Shown: positions 49,504 through 59,998 of the stretch, piece by piece | How the letters are laid out: each line of letters begins with the position of its first letter | Numbering within the stretch: the first letter of the stretch is position 1 | Assembly: GCF_041146795.1 (NCBI RefSeq) | Contig: NC_135182.1 | Span: forward strand, 3,930,501 to 3,994,500 | Length of the DNA: 64,000 nucleotides | Source of the DNA: Maylandia zebra | Lineage: Eukaryota > Chordata > Actinopteri > Cichliformes > Cichlidae | Direction: 5' to 3' | Notes under the pieces: generated by a model | What the model was told of the DNA's origin: nothing | Database searches by the model: none | Seen by the model: only the letters and a program-made list of their open reading frames with translations | Position numbers and translations under genes: made by a program

Positions 49504-50682
49504 AATGGGAAATGGACTGGTACCTATAAGCATCTTTCTCCTCAGTTTTAAGTGCTCAAAACCCTTTCATTCTCATTCACCCAATTACACACAGTTATAC
49601 AGTATTTCTTTTCCCAAATCTATACTTAAGCACTTATATCCAGAGATGGGCAGTAACGCGTTACTTGTAACTTTAAAGTAAAGTAAGGGATTACTATTGC
49701 AAAATCGGTAATTAGATTACCATTACTTTCCCGTAGGAACACTGCGTTACTAAAACCGTGATTTTTTGCGAGAATGTCTCACGACAGTGACGTAAGCGAG
49801 TGCACCGTTAGTGACAACAGCTGTGTGCGGATCAACAATGGATAATATATCGAGTGCGGGAGAGAGTATGAGCGTGCAGCGTTTAAAGCGTGGAAGTACT
49901 GACCTTACTTTGAGTTTGATTCCATAAAAAGTGACAAAAACATTAGCGTCCATCGTGCGTGGGAAGAAAACTTCTTTTTACAGCGAAAAAAACCCCCTAA
50001 ACTTCCAAGCAAGTACCGAGTGCGCAACGACGTAATGGGAAACTCACAGAGAAAGTCCCGGATTCTTCAACTGACCGCTGTGGCACACCTGCACCAGGGT
50101 AAACCTCCGCCTACCTCGGTGCTGCTTAATAGGTGAAAATAGAGCAACAGGACCGCTGAGTCTTTGACTTTATTTATGTTCTGCTGTGTTTTACTTGCAT
50201 CTATTTGAAAGACTGAGTGTAAACACAAAAAATATTTTATTTTATGTGCTGGAATGTGCAGAAAATAGGTTTAAATGTTAAACTAATTTCTTCCAGTCAG
50301 AGAATGTTGCATAGCCTATAATTACATTTTTGCTTGATGCATAAAGTTAAAAGATTAAAACTGATAAAACAAGTTAAAAAAAGAGATTTTTCCATTTGAT
50401 TACATTTTGTATGATGGATTATGTAGAAAAAGTAGAATTGGGCTGAAGGATCTATCGCTTTATCACCTATTCAGGTTGTAAATCGTGTTTTTAAAAAGTA
50501 ACTAAGTAACTAAGTAATTAATTACTTTTGCAAATAAGTAATCAGTAAAGTAACGGGATTACTTTTTTGGGAAAGTAATCAGTAATTAGTTACTGATTAC
50601 TTTTTTCAAGTAACTTGACCAACACTGCCTAACATTCACACACATACTCACACTCCCTAAAGATATGTCATAGGCAACTCGG
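49504..50682 (+). mobile_element. Repeat split by a nested hAT insertion
   Basis: The left flank at 49504-49640 (AAATGGACTGGTACCTATA, then CATTCTCATTCACCCAATTA) and the right flank at about 50628-50682 (ACATTCACACACATACTCAC, then GGCAACTCGGGGT) are successive parts of one common teleost repeat. The hAT element at 49641-50627 interrupts it. Part of the same repeat may resume at 51195-51280 (GAGATCAAGCCACTGACATC, CACCTGAGCCACAG). Confidence 0.6.
49641..50627 (+). mobile_element. hAT element remnant with TAAC/GTTA-rich ends
   Basis: The left end CAGAGATGGGCAGTAACGCG and the right end GTAACTTGACCAACACTG (reverse complement CAGTGTTGGTCAAGTTAC) are the termini of a well-known fish hAT group, with arrays of GTAA/TTAC words inside both ends. 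The interior (about 49860-50060) holds a broken transposase N terminus reading PYFEFDSIKSDKNISVHRAW after a stop codon. I saw no convincing 8-bp target duplication. Confidence 0.75.
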
Positions 50683-50689
50683 GGTGGAC

Positions 50690-50890
50690 ACATGGACAGG
50701 AAGAGCCAGTACGGTGACCCAGAGAGGTCAAACACACTACACACTGTCTTCCTCCCCTCACCCCAATCTGAACCCAGCAGATGACTGCCCCTCCCTGAGC
50801 CTGGTTCTGCTAGAGGTTTCTTCCTGTTAAAAGGGTGTTACCTTACAAAATAAAGCGCCTTGAGGCGATTATATAAATAAAATCATAATG
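50690..50890 (+). mobile_element. LINE 3' end (teleost family A), plus orientation
   Basis: CCTGAGCCTGGTTCTGCTAG, TTTCTTCCTGTTAAAAGGGT, then AAAGCGCCTTGAGGCGATTA and the tail TATATAAATAAAATCATAAT. It has the same family and order as the reverse of 23725-24130 but lacks about 100 bases in the middle. The GCGCCTTGAGGCG block forms a small stem. Confidence 0.75.
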
Positions 50891-51194
50891 AACATCAAGA
50901 AAGCACATGCAAATAGAAAATACTGCAAAAGCACATGAAAAACAATGGAAGTGTTTCGCAGTGACAAAAACGTGATGGAACAGCTTCAGAAGTGACAGAT
51001 ACCAAAACATGCAAAGGACTGAGACATGCTGAAAAGAAGTGTGGGATCATTGGTGTTGTGAGGGAGAAAAATATGCAGGCAAAGTGCGTTCTGATCACAT
51101 GACTATAGATAATTAGCTACTATTAGTTGTTTACTGCAGCTGTTTCATCAAATGATTTTCTCCCCTAACCACTTCCATTGTTTAAGTTACAGTG

Positions 51195-51280
51195 TGTTTG
51201 ATACGGTAAGCCAGGAGATCAAGCCACTGACATCCCAAAGACAACCTGCTCCGCCACCTGAGCCACAGTTACCCCAAACC
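51195..51280 (+). repeat. Fragment of the interrupted teleost repeat
   Basis: Blocks GAGATCAAGCCACTGACATC and CACCTGAGCCACAG resemble the end part of the repeat seen at 49504-50682. Assigned by pattern memory only. Confidence 0.4.
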
Positions 51281-51544
51281 CATCAGCTTAAATTTATAGC
51301 AAACAACCTTCTTTTTTTTTTTTTTTGCTTAGTGGCTTACACATACCTAGTGTTCATGGTCACGTATTATGGGTTTAAATGCATGTTAGAATAGATTTGA
51401 GACTTCTACCCACCCCACCCCTACATTTTCTGTTGCTTTGAATACTTGATCCCAGGCATTTCAACTCATTCGTCTTTACTGCTTTTGCTTCTTACATTGC
51501 CATTTTCATCTCTTATTCACACACGTATTCCGGCTTGTTTGTAC

Positions 51545-51790
51545 TGACGTTTGTTCCTCTTCTCTCCAGTGCATACCTCCACCTTCATCTCTCCAGGCTC
51601 TCTTTGAACTGCTCCTCACCCTCACTATAGATCACAGTATCGTCTGCAAACATCATATTCCTCCCTGACCTCATCTGTCAACCCGTCAAACACCACTGCA
51701 AACAAGGCTCAGAGCTGATCACTGATGTAACACCACTGCCACACTGAAAAGCTCACACCTCACCCCTTTCTCGATGTCCTCGTACATGTT
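51545..51790 (-). pseudogene. RTE-type LINE reverse transcriptase relic
   Basis: On the minus strand the piece reads MMFADDTVIYSEGEEQFKES followed by LER and a stop. FADD at 51639-51650 is the reverse-transcriptase active-site box, and the wording after it is typical of RTE-clade LINEs in fish. Upstream in the element (rightward), stop codons already break the frame. Confidence 0.78.
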
Positions 51791-52718
51791 GAAACTTGGA
51801 TAATCATGATTATTAAACTGACATGCTACCATTTTATTAGAAATAGAACACTAAACACAACGCAGTCAAGCAGATTGAAAATACACACAATACAATTAAT
51901 ACAATTAACAATAGGATATATAATCTTCAGTATCAGTTTATTGTGACATAGCAAGTGTTTACAAAAGAGTGACATAATGCCAGAGTAACAGCACTTTGAA
52001 ATAATGGGCTGGTATAGTTTTATAATTTGACAATGTTTAAACAAACAGTATTGAATTCTTCATCTGGCAACCCCGTCTATACAAGGTACCGTATGATACA
52101 TGGCATTTTCAATTGATAACTTGCAAAAGTGGCAATATACAAACTCATCACATTAAAAGTTAGAAAAAATGTCATTATTACTGTTCTAGAAATCCTGTTT
52201 ATATATACACACCTTTACACACATGGATATCGTTCTGTTACATGCACAAACGAGGCCCGTTGTTACAAATTATTCTGGCACACAAACAGAAATCAAAACA
52301 ATTATCGTTTAAAAGATATTGTGTAATCACATCACAAAGTTGAGCTCACCATATCAAATCAACAGAAAAGAAAGTTATTACTAGATTATTATTTTTTTAA
52401 TATAAGCACCACTGAAAGTTTGAATTACAAAGGGGTTGACTTTCTTGCATTTCCTCTCTGTCGCATCATAATGGCACTGGTATCTAAAAGTTGTCACTGC
52501 TACCAATCCCTGAACACACTGTTAGAGCCCTGGCACTCACCATGCATTTATTACTAAATACAGATTTTTAGCCCATTTATGGTTTTCTCGATCATCAGAC
52601 TTTATCATCATCATCCCCTGGAGTGCAGTACAAGAACATTATTTATGACTTTACGAATTCTACAGATTGCTTTAAATCAAAGTCCGCACTCTGTTGTGCA
52701 AATGTGTAGATGAAGAGC

Positions 52719-52762
52719 GGGAAGCATTTGAAAGCTCTGAACAAAGCTTTCAAATGCTTCCC
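52719..52762. other. Perfect 18-bp hairpin, 8-nt loop
   Basis: Left arm GGGAAGCATTTGAAAGCT at 52719-52736 and right arm AGCTTTCAAATGCTTCCC at 52745-52762 are exact reverse complements, with loop CTGAACAA. It lies in the presumed creb1 3' UTR. Confidence 0.9.
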
Positions 52763-54581
52763 AAATGCTAATAAGTGGACCAAACGACTTGTTGATGAGT
52801 ATAAAGATCACAACCGTGGGCTGAAGGACATTTTTTAAATTTCCCTTTCTAGCTTTTGAAGTTTTCATGTCAGCATCTTTCCTACTAAAAATGCCTCAAA
52901 CTTTTCATTAGAGAGGATTGCAGTAATGTTCTGGTTGAAATGAATGAAAGATTGAATTAACATAAGAAAAAATAAAAACTGTGCTTTAATTTCTTAACTT
53001 AGACCTGCTGGAGGTTCTGCTCATTTAGAATGATTTTCATAACAAATTTATGTCACAACAATATAATATAACATTTGTTTGAACAGAAACAGTTGATATA
53101 CATATCGTATCACTGCTAAAACTCCCCACTATGTTCTGTTAAAACAAATATTGCTTTCTTATGAAATACATTTTATTTTGAAAGTCACCCTAAACAATGG
53201 GAAAGATATTCTCAAATTCCATGAGCATAGACAAAAGATATGTTTAGGAAACCTAATAAAGTTTTCCAATGACAAAATTGTGAAGCTGATATATCTTGTG
53301 GACCCCAAATGCTTCTCAACAGACTTGTTTTTGTCTACAAACACTACTGATCCTAAAGAACACTCCAAAATATAACATCTCCATTGAAGGCCTTTTCTCA
53401 TACACTAGCTGCCATGACGGTGGTAGGCCCGGTGGATAACATGAATACACACATACATTTCTTTCAATTATACACTGATATATGTTACAAATATGCAAAG
53501 TTGATTTTCATACAAGCCATAAGAACATTTTTTTCCATATCAAACAAACAGAAATACATGAGTTCTACACATGCTGTAGAGTCTATGTACAGTAATATAA
53601 AAAAATAAACACACAAATACATACACATATCTGTTCAAAAACCACACACAGTCCCACAAAGTGATCTCCTCTCAATGGAGTGTACATCTTCACGGGTTAT
53701 TAGAGTTAAACTCATGTTACTGTAGCCGTTATCTTCTGTAGAGTTCACCAAGGATCCAATCTGCTACATATCCAGAAATGACCCGCAATCTTGTGGTGTC
53801 ACAATTCAGATTTTACCATCATTTAACAGACACTGCAAAATGGAAATAAGATTAAAGAACAAAACAAAATAAAAGTTTGTCGCTTGTGTTACTTGGGTTT
53901 GCTTCCTTCTTCTTTTAATCCTCTAAAATTTTGTTGTGAGAGCATTTTACGCACCAAATTAAGAGCGTGCATTGGCAAATGCAACACTTTAATAATTTAA
54001 ACCATGAATATACCTAATGTCTAAAATTGAAAATTTTCCTTAAGCTAATGAGTAAAATGTTCCCAGAATTACTAGGAATCTTTACTAAAACTATAAAAAC
54101 TTAGTCTAGATTGTAACAAAAATAATCTGCCTTTAAAACAGTGCTAATGATCTTTCGGGAGTAGCGACAATCGTCATGAGAAAAAAAAGCATTGAATAGA
54201 AAATTGTAATATTACCATTTCATTATATAACACATACGACTGCGGCAATCAACTTTCTGCTTGCACCTACGTAGCTCCACTTTCTTCCTTTTTGGCAGTT
54301 GGTAGCATCATTACAAATATTTAGAAGACAAAAAAGGATTGTTTGTGCCTAATTAGCTGTAGAGTCCCCTTTACAACGTGGTTCACATAAACGAGTGGAT
54401 CAAGTAGAAATTCATGTTTCATTCAAAGCCTTTAACTGCAACTGACTGGGTTTGCCTGGTACAGCAACATATTGGCTATTTTCCAGAAAGTAAAAAAAAA
54501 AAAAGTACAGCTGGAAAAATATCAATTGACAAGATAATTTTATATGTATATAAATAAAATAAAAAAACAAATCAACCAATG

Positions 54582-54597
54582 CCCCCCCCCCCCCCCC
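54582..54597. repeat. Poly(C) run of 16
   Basis: Sixteen consecutive C, followed by TTTCTTTTT. On the creb1 sense strand it is a G run. Confidence 0.95.
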
Positions 54598-55478
54598 TTT
54601 CTTTTTAAAACAAGCTTTGTGTTCTTGTCAAAGTTTTGGCGAGTAAACATTTTCAAAGCTGACTGCCTTCAATGTGATCTTGCGCCACTGCAACAAAACC
54701 TTTTTTGGCAAGTTTCTATTGACTCACATATTAGGACACAGTGAAAATAGTTCTTGCCTTACAGTTTGATATTAAACCAAAACCACTGGGCAAATTAAAC
54801 AGCAAGCGACAGCTACAACAGTGACACTCCAAGGCCAACTTAAAGATGGCATTATTGCTTACATAGTAAATGCAGGACTCTACGGGAGTCCAGTGAGGCC
54901 AGAAAATAAACTGTTTTTCAACAACTGAACCTTGATTCAAGTAAAAAAAACAAAAAAACAAACTTGAACTTGGAAGAGAGATAGTAAAAGTTAGTACCTC
55001 AGTAAACCATTATGAATGATTTGCATCTTCAAGTTGGTCTGGAAGTTGAACCATTTACTCAAAGAAAAAACAAACAGAAAACAAAACAAGCAGATATCAG
55101 GATTTCTTCTTCTTCTGTGAAGCAACATTAGACTAAATGATCTGGGCATCAGCCAAAACTATGACAATAAAACTCAGGCTCGTACACAAAGCAGCATGTT
55201 AACCACTGTCATATGCTTGTCATTGCGATCTGTATTGTAATTGCCTATGAAGTATCAGTTAGCACTTTTGCAGTTTTTCTCATCAGACCTTGATAACAGT
55301 ACACAACTTTTGTTTTTTAAATTTATTGTAATAACAGTCTTCTGGATTGAGCCATTTTGTGGGGGTGGGGATAAAGACCAGGCAAGGGCAAACCGGAAGG
55401 CCAGGTGGACAGAAACAGTCAAAGCATTTGAAAGGTATTGAAATGCTACTTGGCCCAGTGTGGTGTTCAGGAGTGCAA

Positions 55479-55623
55479 CTACTCTGATTTATGGCAGTAA
55501 AGGTCTTTAAGGGCTTTAAGTTCTTCAATTAGTGTCTTGTTTTGGTTCTCCAGAACGGCCACTCGGTTCTCCAGACATTTAACATATTCCTTCTTCTTCC
55601 TGCGACATTCACGGGCCGCCTCT
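55479..55623 (-). CDS. creb1: creb1 terminal coding exon (bZIP)
   Basis: Acceptor TTCTACAG, then EAARECRRKKKEYVKCLENR and VAVLENQNKTLIEELKALKD, ending HKSE with TAG at 55479-55481. It covers the second half of the basic region and the leucine zipper. Confidence 0.98.
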
Positions 55624-57991
55624 CTGTAGAAGGATAAGACACAATTTGGGTTTTTGTTTCCTTCTGCATGTTGGATTTGATGGGTACTCATTAGCCTCCT
55701 TTCTAATACCTGCAATGTGAACACTTCTCAAATGTACCAAACTCTGGGCTGAAACATACTCACTACTATGAATCACTATTAACTTGCTATGAATACCCTG
55801 CGATTCCTGGTGCTTGCAGCCGTAGAAATGTATTTGAAGAAACTGCAAAGACATTACAAAACAAACAAACACAAAAACACACAGTCCTCCTTTTTTATAC
55901 CTGTTCTTCATGAGGCGGACCTCGCGTTTTCTGGTGACCTCCTCAGTGGCACCCTGGGTCGGAAGAGCAGGGGACGAGGCCATGACTACCCCGGGAGCAA
56001 TGGTGCTGGCAGGGGCTGCTCGGATCTGATAGGCCTGAACGTCACCTGAGGCAGCTAACAGGAAAATTTGACAGAAAGCAGATGTTTAATTTGGCCTCTT
56101 AATGAACCGAGTTCATTGTTTAACTATCTTGTTTACTAACGATGAACATCCAAATGTTTTTGTCTTTGCTGCCAAAGACAAAAGAATGCTTTGAAGAATG
56201 GCTGTGCTCATGGATAATAGACTGCCACTCTTACCTTGGACCACCACCTGGTTGCTGGGAACCAGTATCTGCTGGCCGTCACTGGTCTGTGCATACTGCA
56301 GTATGGTGGCACCAGGCTGGGCTGCTGCTGCATTGGTCATAGTCAGAGTCTGAAGGCCCTGTACTCCATCTGTGCCATTATTGGCCAACTGAATGGCTCC
56401 ACCCTGTGTGATTGCAACTATTTGAGGGACAAATGAAAGGGGAGAAAAATAAAAGGACAGAAAACACATTATAAATTTGTTTCATTCTTATCGTTCTTCG
56501 CTCTCCAGTCTTCCCATAAAGAAAACATTGTGATGAATGTGCTGTGAAGTTGTTATTGTTTCTTTTAGAGTCTTGCGCTTAATCAAACATGAAGCATCAA
56601 ACTGTATTTCTGTGATGAACTTGCACAAACTGTTAAACATTTCTTGGACTGCCCCACAAACAAAACAATTAGCTAAACAGGTCAGACTCATTGTCTTCCT
56701 CGATGTGATGAATATGTGGAATATTAACTGCCCTTTACTTTCTTAACCCAGTTTAAGTCATTTAAAAATGCTTTAAACTGCACTGAAAACATAACATATT
56801 TTAATCCTAGTGTGATCTCCCTCAATATGTTTACATTTATATTAAGTAATCAAGGTTTTTGTATTACTGGGGAGATCATTTAAGACTTCACATGAAGTAG
56901 TGAGGTTGATGGTTAAATTGCTTTAATTATTATAAATATTTTATATTTTAATTCCTAATTATATTCTTTTAATTACTAAAATAACTTAACATAATTTAAT
57001 TACTGAACCAAATGTCACTTACTGTATTGGCCGCTGCTGGTCTGGTAGATGGGTGTCGGGACAGTAACAGTGGTGATTGCAGGTGTGGCGGCAGCAGCAG
57101 ATGAGTCTTCTTCGGCCTTTTCTTCCTCGATACGAGGGACAGCAGGTGCATCAGACGAAAGGTCGTTCAGAATTTTCCTGTTAGGACACGCAGAAGTGGA
57201 TTTACTGTCAATCCTAGTTATCCATATAAAATAATGTATCAGCCTTAGCATGAGCGTTAAGTCAGGGCAAGCGAGACAGCCAGTGCCCTGTGAAATCTAA
57301 AAATAGACATCAGCTACCAAAGTGAAAGCAAACTCTCTCTTTAAACATCAAACAGTGTTCTGTTCCATAAAGCATCTTTCACTGCTTATTTGTATCCTTC
57401 CTGTAAATATTAATGCAGTAATATTACATTATTACAATTGCTCCCATGAAAACATAATTTGGTATACTACTACTACTTGTTACATTACATTTGGATTTAA
57501 CTTATTTGTCTCATAATAAACCTTTAACAATATAAATCTGAGGCCACACACCAACACAAATCCTAATGTGGACACACATATGACCTTTTATTTAGAATTT
57601 AGGTATAAAAACAAAGCAATCAGCACAAAGCAAAGGTGAAAATCAGCACAAAGAGACTTTAAGGCATCACAGTGAGTCTACTTTAGAAACAAATAGAAAA
57701 TGAGGCTGCAGCCTGACTGCTCATCACTGCCTTTGTTAGCTCTTCAAGTTCAGGATCTGGCTGCTGGACTGGGGTCTGCATTCATTCAGTTTTAACATCA
57801 TTTTGGGTTCTAGGCTAGGTTAACGTTAGCACACTGACTCTGTAGATGCTTGCAAGGAGCTTGGTTTAGCACCGTAATGGAGTTGTTTCTGTCCGGGATG
57901 CAGTTTGCACTTTGCACTCGTTTTTGGGGGAATACAAATAAAAGAAATGCCCATATCCATGCTGTAGGCACACCAATATCCCCCCCCCCCC

Positions 57992-58032
<41 letters not shown>

Positions 58033-58810
58033 AAATTAGCAGATTGTATTGCAACCAATATGCACAATTTTATCAATTTTATCAAGCAAGAAGAAATTTA
58101 ACTTTTGGGAACTACTTCTCGATTCCTGAAATTTACAGAGCCAAATGAAAATGGTTTAGTGGCCATCTGACAGTTTTCCCCCAAAGCTTTAGACTCGTCT
58201 GTGGCGTAACACCACTGTCTTGAATGTCTTAATTACCTGTATGAGGGGCGCCGTGACAGAATCTCTCTGCGCTTCTGAGAGTCGGTCACACTGTCTACAG
58301 ACTCCTGCGAATCCTCGCTTTCTGCTATGGTGGAGATCTGGAGCATCAATCAAAAGAACAAGACATTAATCAACACTTCATGGCTAATGATCTTGTGCTA
58401 AGGCTGAATAAAAAGACAGTACTGCTCAAGCTTCACCTGTACGGCTTGGACCTGTGGGGACTGGATTACAGATGGCTGCGCAGCCTGGATCACACCGTGG
58501 ACCTGAACCGTCTGTCCGTTGGGCAGCTGTACCAGTGTTACTGTGGGACCTGTTGCTGAAGCATGTCCTGCTGCCATGGACACCTAAATTCAGAGGTGAT
58601 ATGACTGAGCTATCACATGCATTTTAACACACTTCAAGATGGGCACTGAACGCACTGAAAGTAGGGGAAATTGTGTCAACATCATCTTCATCACGTGATT
58701 GATACCTGCGCCAAAGTAGCAATCTGTGCCGGGGTGATCTGCTGGTTCTCCGTCTCAGTCACAGCAGTCTCTGCCCCCTGCTGAACCTCTGCTGCTGACT
58801 CCATCTTCAT
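55479..58810 (-). CDS. creb1: Cyclic AMP-responsive element-binding protein 1 (delta-type)
   Basis: Seven coding exons join to 329 aa: 58810-58706, 58583-58437, 58337-58237, 57177-57023, 56417-56235, 56054-55901 and 55623-55479. In order these give the Gln-rich Q1 domain; the kinase-inducible domain with the PKA site RRPSY (Ser116, equal to human Ser133 in the long form); the Q2 domain (NGTDGVQGLQTLTMTNAA); and the bZIP, with basic region 272-297 and zipper leucines 299, 306, 313 and 320. It binds TGACGTCA sites as a dimer in the nucleus and recruits CBP/p300 when phosphorylated. The length matches the human delta isoform (327 aa). ATF1 and CREM share the fold, but the full Q1 domain and the synteny indicate CREB1. 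Initiation is at MKMES, aligned with human MTMES. Confidence 0.97.
55901..56054 (-). CDS. creb1: creb1 coding exon 6 (Q2 end and start of basic region)
   Basis: Acceptor CCTGTTAG, then ASGDVQAYQIRAAPASTIAP, GVVMASSPALPTQGATEEVT and RKREVRLMKN, donor GTATAA. The split Arg codon is completed by the last exon. Confidence 0.97.
56235..56417 (-). CDS. creb1: creb1 coding exon 5 (Q2 domain)
   Basis: Acceptor CAAATAG, then AITQGGAIQLANNGTDGVQG through LVPSNQVVVQ, donor GTAAGA. This is the Gln-rich constitutive activation domain that contacts TFIID in the family. Confidence 0.97.
57023..57177 (-). CDS. creb1: creb1 coding exon 4 (end of KID, linker)
   Basis: Acceptor TCCTAACAG, then KILNDLSSDAPAVPRIEEEK, AEEDSSAAAATPAITT and VTVPTPIYQTSSGQY, donor GTAAGT. 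KILNDLSS forms the CBP-binding helix. The DSSAAAAT stretch is a few residues longer than I recall for mammals. Confidence 0.97.
57994..58027. repeat. (CA)n next to a C run
   Basis: A C run at 57980-57994 continues into about 16 CA units, inside the creb1 intron between the exons at 58237 and 57177. Confidence 0.95.
58237..58337 (-). CDS. creb1: creb1 coding exon 3 (kinase-inducible domain)
   Basis: Acceptor GATGCTCCAG, then ISTIAESEDSQESVDSVTDS and QKRREILSRRPSY, donor GTAATT. Contains the PKA/CaMK phospho-acceptor serine. Confidence 0.98.
58338..58436 (-). other. creb1: creb1 99-nt intron, lacks the alpha exon
   Basis: This intron separates VQAVQ from ISTIAE, where mammals have the 14-codon alternative alpha exon. 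Only 99 nt remain, and in translation no alpha-like sequence is present. Confidence 0.85.
58437..58583 (-). CDS. creb1: creb1 coding exon 2 (Q1 domain)
   Basis: Acceptor ATTTAG, then VSMAAGHASATGPTVTLVQL, PNGQTVQVHGVIQAAQPSVI and QSPQVQAVQ, donor GTGAAG. Exactly 49 codons. Confidence 0.98.
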
Positions 58811-58831
58811 TGGCTAACCTGATGTTGTAAC
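58706..58831 (-). CDS. creb1: creb1 first coding exon with short 5' UTR part
   Basis: Acceptor GTACCCAG at 58833-58832, 21 untranslated bases, then ATG at 58810-58808 and MKMESAAEVQQGAETAVTET, ENQQITPAQIATLAQ to 58706, donor GTATCA. A second in-frame ATG (Met3) could also serve. Confidence 0.93.
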
Positions 58832-59687
58832 CTGGGTACAGATTTGAATGAACGTGTTAAAACGAAGCTTTTGGGGAGCTGCAGCAAACGACTTGCCAGG
58901 TGTCAGAAGCTGACTGAAGCTTAGAATATGTTTGAATTTAAACTTCCACTTAAATAAAAACACCAAACTAGATGACTCAGAATGAGTCACCAAGGAGTCA
59001 ATAACAGTAAACATAACAACAGTTGTCAACCACTGGCCATCTGAGTAAAGAGGTTTAACATACTATCATTCTCTTAAAAAAATATGGCTTTTATGATGCT
59101 AATCATCAATAATAAAATCTCCTGGAGCTTCTTCTATACCTGTGCAATGTTCTGGTATTTAAAGCCCGCACTGCTTTACAATAAGCTGAAGGCATTTGTC
59201 GTCTTCATGTCTGAATGTAAACCCTGGTCACTTTTCTGTAAAGGCAGAACTGCAATTACTTACTAGGTCAGACCTTAAAATAATTCTGCATGAATTTAAA
59301 CACAGCATACCTCTGAGAGAATGGCGTCACAAAGCTACTACTCTTCTGCTTCTCTACGAGTTTGTCAGCTCAGCAAAAGACGACTGCTTTGGGTAACAGC
59401 AGCAAGAACAGAAAAGGCCAACAGGGTTTTCAGCTCTCATGCTTTCAGTGTAGCGTCTGCTTTCAGTCGGTTTCACAGTCTCACATTTCCCGAGCTAATC
59501 TAAAAAAAAAAAGACTTTTCTCCCTAAAATTTAAGCACAATACATTTTAAGTGGTTCCCCTGCAGGTTTCTGTCATTCAACTTATTCACATTACTACAAA
59601 TGTAAATATTGTAAAATATAACTTTACAGTAAAATGTTAAAAAGGTTTTTGAGTTAGTTCAGCTGTTTATAACATACCAACAAACCC

Positions 59688-59844
59688 AGAGCAGTAACTT
59701 CACTGTTCATATATGAGAAATTCAGCCCCAAACAAAGACAGGATTGATCAGGATCTAACAGCAAAAAAATCCGACTGTGTCTTCACGTCCAGGAAGGTGA
59801 GTTTGGAGCTGAGCAGTTAGTTGAAGATGAATCAAAACTGACAT
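59688..59844. repeat. Direct repeat copy 1 in creb1 intron 1
   Basis: 157 bp starting AGAGCAGTAACTTCACTG and ending ATCAAAACTGACAT. It aligns without gaps to 61588-61744, with about seven mismatches counted by eye. Weaker similarity extends on both sides (59658-59896 against 61500-61790). Confidence 0.92.
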
Positions 59845-59948
59845 TCAGAACCTCTGATCAGGGTTTTTATTATTTTAATTCCATTAATACTTTTATGTAC
59901 TATCCCCTTTCAAACATACTACTGTGTTGTCACGTAACTTTGCCCACT

Positions 59949-59998
59949 CAGTCGGCTGAGTGTTTGACTGGAGGAAAAGTCAAACACTCAGCCGACTG
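59949..59998. other. Perfect 20-bp hairpin, 10-nt loop
   Basis: Left arm CAGTCGGCTGAGTGTTTGAC at 59949-59968 and right arm GTCAAACACTCAGCCGACTG at 59979-59998 are exact reverse complements, with loop TGGAGGAAAA. Confidence 0.92.

Larger units (their letters stand above)
51833..55478 (-). other. creb1: Probable creb1 3' UTR with candidate poly(A) signal
   Basis: To the left of the creb1 stop the DNA is AT-rich, free of recognised transposons and free of coding signal for about 3.6 kb. AATAAA on the minus strand at 51833-51838 is a plausible distal site just before the RTE relic. CREB1 has long 3' UTRs in vertebrates. It contains a 16-base C run (G run in the mRNA) and a perfect 18-bp hairpin, reported below. 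The extent is inferred. Confidence 0.45.

Noticed and set aside
59949..59998. Hairpin as a microRNA precursor
   Set aside because: Too short (20-bp stem, 10-nt loop) and perfectly paired, unlike animal pre-miRNAs of about 60-80 nt with bulges. Kept only as an unexplained hairpin.
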